Assembly: GCA_900541865.1 (NCBI GenBank)
Contig: UQLO01000054.1
Location: 1-10,540 of the forward strand
Direction of reading: 5' to 3'
Length of the DNA stretch: 10,540 nt
Origin: an uncultured Porphyromonadaceae bacterium
Lineage (GTDB): Bacteria; Bacteroidota; Bacteroidia; Bacteroidales; Muribaculaceae
Below, in pieces: positions 5,443 through 10,540 of the stretch (position 1 is the stretch's first letter; every line of letters begins with the position of its first letter). The translations under genes and the position numbers were made by a program. A model generated the notes under the pieces. It searched no databases, was not told where the DNA came from, and worked only from the letters and a program-made list of their open reading frames with translations.

Positions 5443-7341
5443 ATGGACCAAGCCCCGTACACCCTCAGCGCAGGCACCGAACTGCACGGCAAGTTTACTT
5501 ACCGTGTAGAGCGTGTGCTGGGGGCCGGAGGCTTCGGCATTACCTATCTGGCCACAACGCAGGTCCGCTTCGGCAACCTCTCCACAGAGGCCAAAGTGGC
5601 CATCAAAGAGCTTTACCGCCGCGACGACTGCCTCCGCGACGGCACTACCGGCCGCGTGCTGACCGCCGACAACGAGACGGCGCGGAGAAACATGGCCAAT
5701 GCCCGCAAGGACTTCCTTTCGGAAGCTCGACGTTTGGCCGACATATCCCGCGACTGCGACGGCATCGTGAAGGTCAACGAAGTCTTTGAGGAAAACGGAA
5801 CCGCATACTATGTGATGGAATATCTCGAGGGGCAGACCCTCGAGGAATACATCCGTTCCCACGGGCCCATTATCCAACCTCAGGCCCTGAAGCTCATCAC
5901 CCCGGTTGTCAAGGCGGTGGCTTTTCTGCACATGAACCGCCTGACCCATCTTGACATCAAGCCCGACAACATAATGCTCACCGCCGACATGCGTCCGGTT
6001 CTTATAGACTTCGGCTTGAGCAAACATTACGACCACGACGGCAACGCGACCTCCACGCTGAACACAGTTGCATATTCGCCCGGCTATGCGCCCATAGAAC
6101 AGTATGTCGGCCTCAAGACTTTTTCGCCTACGGCCGATGTCTACGCTTTGGGGGCGACGATGTACAGAATGATCACCGACCATCGACCCGCCGAGCCATT
6201 CCATTGGGAAGAAGGCGAGCCCCGGGCGAGTCTGAGAAAAGTACCCATAACAGCCCAGCTTGAGTCCATTGTCCTCAAGGCTATGAGCCTGACGGCCGCC
6301 GAACGGTACCCGACCGCAGATGTTCTGCTTCAATGTCTGGAAGGTCTGTTCGTGTCCGAGCCGGTGAAGCCGAATCATACTCCTTCGGAACCGACTTATG
6401 TCTGCCGACCGAAGGAATATGTAGCACAAAAGACCGAGGCATCCATCCACCATACGCCGCTTCACACCCCTACGGCAGCCTCAGATGCCTACTCCGCCGC
6501 TTTGCGGAATCTCCGGAAAGCCCCGGTCGGCGCTGCCCCGCAAATGCCCCGCGGCGAGCAAAGGGCTACCCATGTATTTGAAGCCCCTCGGCAAGCGTCT
6601 GCCGCCCGCAAGCCGACTGCTTCGCAGCAAGCCTCGCAAAAAGCAGAGTATGCTAATATTCTTTACTTCAACAAGCGACTATTGACGGCAAGCGCCGTCC
6701 TTATGGCCCTCGCCTGCCTGATTCCGATAGCTTACCCTATCGTCATCTACAATATCCTTTCGGGTGGCTACCCGGAATTGGAAGTCGGCATTATCTTCGA
6801 CAGCGTCATTCCCGGCCTTCTTGCATTGACAGCCTTGACGCTGTTCGCCGCCTCCAACCAAAAGTGTCTGGAAGCTTCCAAAAATCTGTTGGCTGGGGCT
6901 GCCCTGTATTTCGTCGGATTGTTGTTTATGTCCACCTTAGGGCCAATAGCACTTCATGGACTGGTGATTTGCACCTATTCTCCGGTTTTCGAAATACCCG
7001 GGATAGTGTTGTTTACAATCGGTTTGATTCGTTTTTATTCCAAAATTGGAAGATTATGGGAGATTGTGAACAGCATAATATCGCTGACGGGCGCCTTGGC
7101 ATTGGTATCTCTGTTGTTAAGTTTTCCGGCTTTAGCCCAAGAGATGGGTATATTCCTTTTCGTTCGTCTTATTCTTCTGCTTTTATTCGCCATTTGTTGG
7201 TGCAGGGCACTTTATCTGATTGCAAAAGAGGATATCCGCCATTACACCGTCTTGAAAAAGATCGACAACCGGATGATTATAGCCGGGTCGGCGATACTAT
7301 GTCTTTTGAGTCTGTACATTACCCTGGCCCGCTTCTTCTGA
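5443..7341 (+). CDS. Hanks-type Ser/Thr protein kinase with polytopic membrane domain
   Basis: This 632-residue membrane-anchored kinase would phosphorylate Ser/Thr in the cytosol. The kinase domain (about residues 18-312) is complete: glycine loop GAGGFGITY (27-35), VAIKE with Lys55, a long insert, then the helix-C Glu94. The catalytic loop is HLDIKPDN (169-176, Asp171), DFG is at 189-191, GYAPIEQY at 214-221, and DVYALGATMYRMI follows. The Arg of the usual HRD is Leu170, so it is a non-RD kinase. A polar, Pro/Ala-rich linker (about 313-405) leads to about seven hydrophobic segments (about 413-632) ending in LARFF. There is no PASTA or other recognisable sensor domain. The gene starts 3 bases after the SEL1-repeat gene, so the two are co-translated. 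GC content drops towards the 3' end. No phosphatase is in the window. The stimulus and substrates are unknown. Confidence 0.92.
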   Translation: MDQAPYTLSAGTELHGKFTYRVERVLGAGGFGITYLATTQVRFGNLSTEAKVAIKELYRRDDCLRDGTTGRVLTADNETARRNMANARKDFLSEARRLADISRDCDGIVKVNEVFEENGTAYYVMEYLEGQTLEEYIRSHGPIIQPQALKLITPVVKAVAFLHMNRLTHLDIKPDNIMLTADMRPVLIDFGLSKHYDHDGNATSTLNTVAYSPGYAPIEQYVGLKTFSPTADVYALGATMYRMITDHRPAEPFHWEEGEPRASLRKVPITAQLESIVLKAMSLTAAERYPTADVLLQCLEGLFVSEPVKPNHTPSEPTYVCRPKEYVAQKTEASIHHTPLHTPTAASDAYSAALRNLRKAPVGAAPQMPRGEQRATHVFEAPRQASAARKPTASQQASQKAEYANILYFNKRLLTASAVLMALACLIPIAYPIVIYNILSGGYPELEVGIIFDSVIPGLLALTALTLFAASNQKCLEASKNLLAGAALYFVGLLFMSTLGPIALHGLVICTYSPVFEIPGIVLFTIGLIRFYSKIGRLWEIVNSIISLTGALALVSLLLSFPALAQEMGIFLFVRLILLLLFAICWCRALYLIAKEDIRHYTVLKKIDNRMIIAGSAILCLLSLYITLARFF

Positions 7342-7381
7342 CAAAAGAGCGCGAAGCGGCGCACATCGACTGAGAAGGGTA

Positions 7382-7412
7382 TTTGACGGGTGGGGAATTT
7401 TTTGTAACTTTG
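7382..7412 (+). promoter_or_regulatory. Bacteroidetes-type promoter of rfbD-prfC
   Basis: TTTG (7382-7385), a 19-base spacer and TAACTTTG (7405-7412) match the -33/-7 pattern perfectly. Transcription would start near 7416-7419, leaving a 16-19 base A-rich leader without a Shine-Dalgarno sequence before ATG 7435. The site lies in the 93-base gap after the kinase gene, so the rfbD unit is probably transcribed independently. Confidence 0.78.
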
Positions 7413-7434
7413 CAGGCTGAAAGCAAAAATCTCT

Positions 7435-8304
7435 ATGAAGATACTCATTACCGGAAGTCAAGGACAATTGGGACGCGAACTGGTGGAGGCGCTGCATGCA
7501 GTGGCCAAAGCCGAGGTCGTGGCCACTGATGCCGACTCTCTTGATATCACCGACGCGGGCGCCGTAGAGCGCTTTCTGCGCCAGGGCGCCTTCACACACG
7601 TTGTGAACTGCGCTGCCTATACCGCTGTCGACCGCGCCGAGGAGTTCAAGGCGGAGTGTGCCGCCGTCAACAACACCGGAGTTGAAAACATCGCCCGTCT
7701 GGCCGACGAGCTCGACCTCCGCATAGTCCATATCTCCACCGACTATATTTTCGACGGTACGGCCTGCCGCCCATATACCGAATCGGCCAAGCCCAACCCG
7801 CTCAACGTCTACGGCGCCACCAAGCGCAAAGGCGAGACTGCCCTGCTGGGCCTGGCGCCGACGGCGGTGATTGTGCGCACGGGCTGGCTCTACTCTCCCC
7901 ACGGCCATAATTTCGTCAAGACCATCCTCGAACGCGGCTCCAAGGGCCAGCGCCTGGAGGTTGTCTCCGACCAGATCGGCACTCCTACCTATGCCGCCGA
8001 CCTGGCTGCCGCCATAGTGGCCATCCTGACGGCTCCGACATGGACACCGGGCATCTACAACTACTCCAACGAGGGCGTGGCGTCGTGGTACGACTTCGCT
8101 GTTGCCATTCTGGAGAGCGCCGGTCTCGAAGAAGCTGCCGCTCAGGTTGTTCCGGTGCCGACATCCGATTATCCCACTCCGGCGTCCCGTCCGGCCTACG
8201 CCGTGCTCGACAAGAGCCGCATCCGCGCCACTTTCAACGTGCGCACCCCGCATTGGCAGGCCTCCCTGCGCCGGTGCGTGAAACGCATCAACTCCAACCA
8301 ATGA
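7435..8304 (+). CDS. rfbD: dTDP-4-dehydrorhamnose reductase
   Basis: This enzyme catalyses the last step of dTDP-L-rhamnose synthesis: NAD(P)H-dependent reduction of dTDP-4-dehydro-L-rhamnose, in the cytosol, for surface polysaccharide. It is 289 residues long, a normal size. It is an extended short-chain dehydrogenase with GSQGQLG (residues 7-13) binding the cofactor, VNCAAYTAVDRAE near residues 58-70, HISTDYIFDG with Thr102, and the Tyr126-x-x-x-Lys130 pair. Thr, Tyr and Lys match the catalytic triad of the Salmonella enzyme. YNYSNEG..SWYDFA in the C-terminal part is also characteristic of the family. No rfbA, rfbB or rfbC is nearby, so this is an orphan copy of the pathway. Its TGA overlaps the ATG of prfC (ATGA, 8301-8304), implying coupled translation. 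The start is supported by the promoter and the Rossmann motif. Confidence 0.95.
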   Translation: MKILITGSQGQLGRELVEALHAVAKAEVVATDADSLDITDAGAVERFLRQGAFTHVVNCAAYTAVDRAEEFKAECAAVNNTGVENIARLADELDLRIVHISTDYIFDGTACRPYTESAKPNPLNVYGATKRKGETALLGLAPTAVIVRTGWLYSPHGHNFVKTILERGSKGQRLEVVSDQIGTPTYAADLAAAIVAILTAPTWTPGIYNYSNEGVASWYDFAVAILESAGLEEAAAQVVPVPTSDYPTPASRPAYAVLDKSRIRATFNVRTPHWQASLRRCVKRINSNQ

Positions 8305-9881
8305 GCAATCTTACAGACGAAATACAGCGTCGGCGCACATTCGCCATCATCTCCCACCCTGACGCCGGCAAAACTACCCTGACGGAGAAACTGCTGCTCT
8401 TCGGCGGCGCTATCCACATTGCCGGTGCCGTAAAGAGCAACAAAATCAAGAAAACAGCCACCTCCGACTGGATGGAAATCGAAAAGCAGCGCGGCATTTC
8501 GGTGGCCACCTCCGTGATGGGCTTCAATTACGGCGACTACAAAATCAACATCCTCGACACTCCCGGCCACCAGGACTTCGCCGAGGATACCTACCGCACG
8601 CTAACGGCGGTCGACAGCGTGATTATCGTCGTCGACGTGGCAAAAGGCGTCGAGCAGCAGACCCGAAAGCTCATGGAAGTATGCCGCATGCGGCGCACTC
8701 CGGTGATTATCTTCGTCAATAAACTCGACCGCGAGGGCCGCGACCCCTTCGACATCCTCGACGAGCTGGAGTCCGAGCTCAAAATCGCTGTGCGACCGCT
8801 GAGCTGGCCCATCAACATAGGCGCCAAGTTCAAGGGTGTCTACAATATCTACGAGCACTCCCTCGACCTCTTCACCCCTGACAAGCAGAAGGCCACCGAA
8901 CGCGTTGAAATCGACGACGTCGACGACCCCCGCATCGATGCCGCCGTCGGCGAGGCCGACGCAGCCAAACTCCGCGAGGACCTCGAGCTTATCGAGGGTG
9001 TCTATCCTGAGTTCGACGTCGACAGCTACCTGGCCGGCGAAGTGGCTCCGGTATTCTTCGGCTCGGCGCTCAACACTTTCGGCGTCAAGGAGTTGCTGGA
9101 CTGCTTCGTGCGTATCGCACCTGCTCCTCGACCCATTGAGGCCGTAGAGCGCCGCGTGGAGCCATCCGAAGAGCCCTTCAGCGGGTTCGTGTTCAAAATC
9201 CATGCCAACATGGACCCCAACCACCGCTCGTGCATCGCCTTTGTCAAAGTATGCTCCGGCCGCTTCGAGCGAAACGCGCCCTATCTGCACGTGCGCTCCG
9301 GCAAAACGCTGCGCTTCGCGGCACCGACGGCCTTCATGGCGCAGAAGAAAAACATTGTCGACGAGGCTTTTCCCGGCGACATAGTGGGCATTCCGGACAA
9401 CGGCACCTTCAAAATCGGCGACACCCTCTCCTCGGGCGAGCAAATACACTACAAGGGCCTGCCGTCGTTCTCGCCCGAACTGTTCATGTACATCGAAAAC
9501 GCCGACCCCATGAAGTCCAAACAGCTCGAGAAGGGCATTCAGCAGCTTATGGACGAGGGTGTTGCGCAGCTGTTCACACACCAGTTCAACGGCCGCAAGG
9601 TCATCGGCACCGTCGGGCAGCTTCAGTTTGAGGTCATACAGTACCGCCTCCTCCACGAGTACGGCGCACAATGCCGCTGGGAACCGATGAGCATGCACAA
9701 GGCATGTTGGATAGAAAGCGACGACCCCGCCGCACTCGAAGCCTTCAAGAAGCGCAAACACCAGTTCATGGCCCTCGACCGCGAGGGGCGCGATGTCTTC
9801 CTTGCCGACTCGGCCTTTGTGCTGACTATGGCCCAGAACGACTTCCCCAAGATACGCTTCCACTTCTCCAGCGAATTCTGA
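8301..9881 (+). CDS. prfC: Peptide chain release factor 3 (RF3)
   Basis: This translational GTPase removes RF1/RF2 from the ribosome after peptide release. It is 526 residues long; the E. coli protein has 529. The G1 motif is HPDAGKTT (19-26). The switch I region is GISVATSVM, G3 is DTPGHQDF from Asp86, and G4 is NKLD at 140-143. The RF3-specific region FKIHANMDPNHRSCIAFVKVCSGRF and the C-terminal FNGRKVIGTVGQLQFEVIQYRL are both present. An upstream in-frame extension to 8040 exists but lies wholly inside rfbD. ATG 8301 gives the family N-terminus (MSNLTDEIQRRRTFAIISHPDAGKTT) and is used. It has no promoter of its own, and expression probably depends on the rfbD promoter through the ATGA overlap. 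No frameshift or missing motif is seen. Confidence 0.97.
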   Translation: MSNLTDEIQRRRTFAIISHPDAGKTTLTEKLLLFGGAIHIAGAVKSNKIKKTATSDWMEIEKQRGISVATSVMGFNYGDYKINILDTPGHQDFAEDTYRTLTAVDSVIIVVDVAKGVEQQTRKLMEVCRMRRTPVIIFVNKLDREGRDPFDILDELESELKIAVRPLSWPINIGAKFKGVYNIYEHSLDLFTPDKQKATERVEIDDVDDPRIDAAVGEADAAKLREDLELIEGVYPEFDVDSYLAGEVAPVFFGSALNTFGVKELLDCFVRIAPAPRPIEAVERRVEPSEEPFSGFVFKIHANMDPNHRSCIAFVKVCSGRFERNAPYLHVRSGKTLRFAAPTAFMAQKKNIVDEAFPGDIVGIPDNGTFKIGDTLSSGEQIHYKGLPSFSPELFMYIENADPMKSKQLEKGIQQLMDEGVAQLFTHQFNGRKVIGTVGQLQFEVIQYRLLHEYGAQCRWEPMSMHKACWIESDDPAALEAFKKRKHQFMALDREGRDVFLADSAFVLTMAQNDFPKIRFHFSSEF

Positions 9882-9914
9882 CATAAAACCTCAACTCCCA
9901 AAAATCTCACCTCC

Positions 9915-10295
9915 ATGAAAGCAATCCTCCGCCTCCTCGCGCTGACCATACTGGCCGGCAGTGCACTCACCTTCACCGCTCCGGCCGCTTGTGCCTACGA
10001 CGACTCTCGCCGCTACACCCAAGTGGCGTCCTACATCAGCCAGGCCGAGCGCTACATCTCCTCCGCCAAAAGCTACCGCAACTCGGCAGCCTCCTACCAG
10101 CGCGACGCCGACCGCTATCTGCGCGATGCCGAGAGCTATAACCGCCGCAACGACTTCGACGGCGCCCGACGCTATCAGCAGCGCGCCGAGCAGGCCATGG
10201 AGCGCGCCCGCGACTACACCCGCCGGGCAGAGCGAGCCGATGCCGATGCCGCCGTATACCTTCGCCGCGCCGCCAACCTCGTCGAAAGCCGCTGA
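9915..10295 (+). CDS. Small exported protein with Ala/Tyr heptad helices
   Basis: This 126-residue protein is not of a family I recognise. A signal peptide (residues 1-27, ending ACA before YDD) indicates export. The mature part is almost entirely heptad-patterned. Tyr recurs at 40, 47, 54, 61, 68 and 75, with Ala at 44, 51, 58, 65 and 72. After a break (NRRNDFDG, 76-83), Ala recurs at 84, 91, 98, 105, 112 and 119, with Tyr at 87, 101 and 115. This suggests two antiparallel helices of about 40 residues joined by a turn. It is rich in Arg, Tyr, Ala and Asp, and the mature part has no Cys or Trp. It lies 33 bases after prfC without a visible promoter, so it is likely read through from rfbD-prfC. 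A periplasmic structural or binding role is a guess. Confidence 0.8.
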   Translation: MKAILRLLALTILAGSALTFTAPAACAYDDSRRYTQVASYISQAERYISSAKSYRNSAASYQRDADRYLRDAESYNRRNDFDGARRYQQRAEQAMERARDYTRRAERADADAAVYLRRAANLVESR

Positions 10296-10340
10296 CCCCC
10301 GCGGGGAAACCCGGACCGAAGCCTCCATCCCGTTGGAGGC

Positions 10341-10370
10341 CCAAGGAGGGCGAGCTTCCAGCTCGCAAGC
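10341..10370. repeat. 30-base repeat, copy 1, with internal hairpin
   Basis: This block is identical to 10405-10434 over all 30 bases, with both flanking bases different. It contains the perfect inverted repeat GCGAGCTTCCAGCTCGC (10350-10366): a 7-base stem and a 3-base loop. Confidence 0.9.
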
Positions 10371-10404
10371 CGCGAAAGGGGCCGCCAGCGCATGGACCGA
10401 GGCT

Positions 10405-10434
10405 CCAAGGAGGGCGAGCTTCCAGCTCGCAAGC
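10405..10434. repeat. 30-base repeat, copy 2, with internal hairpin
   Basis: This is the second perfect copy, offset by 64 bases from the first. Its hairpin lies at 10414-10430. The sequence that follows (10435-10456) differs from that after copy 1 and is AT-richer, containing ATTATAAAT. The shared CCGCGAAAG block resumes at 10457, so unit 2 carries a small insertion relative to unit 1. Confidence 0.9.
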
Positions 10435-10484
10435 GTCCGCCGTTGCCATTATAAATCCGCGAAAGCGCCGCCAACGCATGGACT

Positions 10485-10500
10485 GAGGGCTTCAGCCCTC
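10485..10500. repeat. Perfect hairpin in third repeat unit
   Basis: GAGGGCTTCAGCCCTC forms a 6-base stem with a 4-base loop. A second small inverted repeat, TCCCGAAGGGA, follows at 10506-10516. No T-run follows either, so an intrinsic terminator is not supported; they fit the surrounding repeat array. Confidence 0.7.
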
Positions 10501-10540
10501 GCCCATCCCGAAGGGAATGCCGGCGAAAAAGAATGCCTCG

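Larger units (their letters stand above)
10313..10540. repeat. Composite hairpin-rich repeat array (REP/BIME-like)
   Basis: Three units each begin GGACYGA, at 10313, 10394 and 10480 (spacing 81 and 86 bases). Units 1 and 2 contain an identical 30-base block, followed by a second shared block starting CCGCGAAAG and ending CGCAT (10370-10393 and 10457-10479) that differs by a few bases and one indel. Unit 3 has a different hairpin and runs off the window. Hairpins lie at 10321-10340 (6-base stem), 10350-10366 and 10414-10430 (7-base stems), and 10485-10500 (6-base stem). There are no T-tracts, and no open frame looks like a gene. The region starts 18 bases after the preceding stop codon. It resembles interspersed intergenic REP-type elements; the family name is unknown to me. 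Confidence 0.8.

Noticed and set aside
5386..6465. Minus-strand open frame of 359 codons opposite the kinase
   Set aside because: It mirrors the kinase codons, has no domain, start context or promoter, and the plus strand carries all kinase motifs.
8040..8300. N-terminal extension of prfC within rfbD
   Set aside because: The extra 87 residues are the rfbD sequence read in another frame; RF3 proteins start at the position of ATG 8301.
7297..8301. Minus-strand open frame of 334 codons opposite rfbD
   Set aside because: Shadow of a well-supported reductase gene; composition and translation show no independent protein features.
8601..9884. Long minus-strand open frame (427 codons) opposite prfC
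   Set aside because: It is fully antisense to a clearly functional gene. GC-rich codons leave the complementary frame open, and its translation has no recognisable domain.
10341..10434. Two identical 30-base palindromic repeats separated by 34 bases, resembling a minimal CRISPR array
   Set aside because: The 34-base 'spacer' is itself largely repeated downstream at 10457-10489, there is no third regular repeat, and no cas gene is present. A composite intergenic repeat explains it better.
10036..10479. Minus-strand open frames over the small exported gene and repeat array
   Set aside because: They translate repeat hairpins (LRAGSSPSL-type strings occurring twice) and the complement of a patterned gene. 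No start signal or domain is present.
10485..10516. Hairpins as an intrinsic terminator
   Set aside because: Neither hairpin is followed by a T-tract on either strand.

Overview
The window looks like a chromosomal piece from a gut-type Bacteroidales bacterium. The best guess is the Muribaculaceae (S24-7) or a relative; this is inference and no database was searched. The reasons are the promoter type, the lack of Shine-Dalgarno sites and the gene content. Four intergenic positions carry the Bacteroidetes sigma-factor pattern (-33 TTTG/CTTG, 18-19 bases, -7 TAnnTTTG). Start codons sit in A-rich or unremarkable leaders. Coding DNA is fairly GC-rich.

Left part, minus strand (about 27-3704): one transcription unit runs leftward from a promoter at 3724-3754. 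It holds an NSS-family sodium:amino-acid symporter, a 96-residue single-membrane-span protein overlapping it by ATGA, a MATE efflux pump, and an iron-type alcohol dehydrogenase. The dehydrogenase is broken after about residue 179. The first ~75 bases of the window are the end of an insertion sequence, including the last 20 codons of a plus-strand transposase, which has removed the metal-binding half of the enzyme.

Middle part, plus strand (3775-7341): dtd (D-aminoacyl-tRNA deacylase) is divergent from the symporter, and the two promoters overlap. The dtd promoter is so close to the ATG that the mRNA is probably leaderless. Next comes a two-gene unit with its own promoter: an exported SEL1-repeat protein and, 3 bases later, a Hanks-type Ser/Thr kinase with a non-RD catalytic loop and a C-terminal region of about seven membrane spans. 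This pair is the best candidate for an undescribed signalling system here.

Right part, plus strand (7435-10295): rfbD (dTDP-4-dehydrorhamnose reductase) has its own good promoter and overlaps prfC (release factor 3) by ATGA. A small exported protein follows, made of two runs of strict Ala/Tyr heptads that look like a helical hairpin.

The last ~245 bases (10296-10540) have no gene. They hold a composite, hairpin-rich array with ~81-86 base periodicity, including two perfect 30-base copies. It resembles REP/BIME-type interspersed repeats rather than CRISPR. No non-coding gap exceeds 300 bases.
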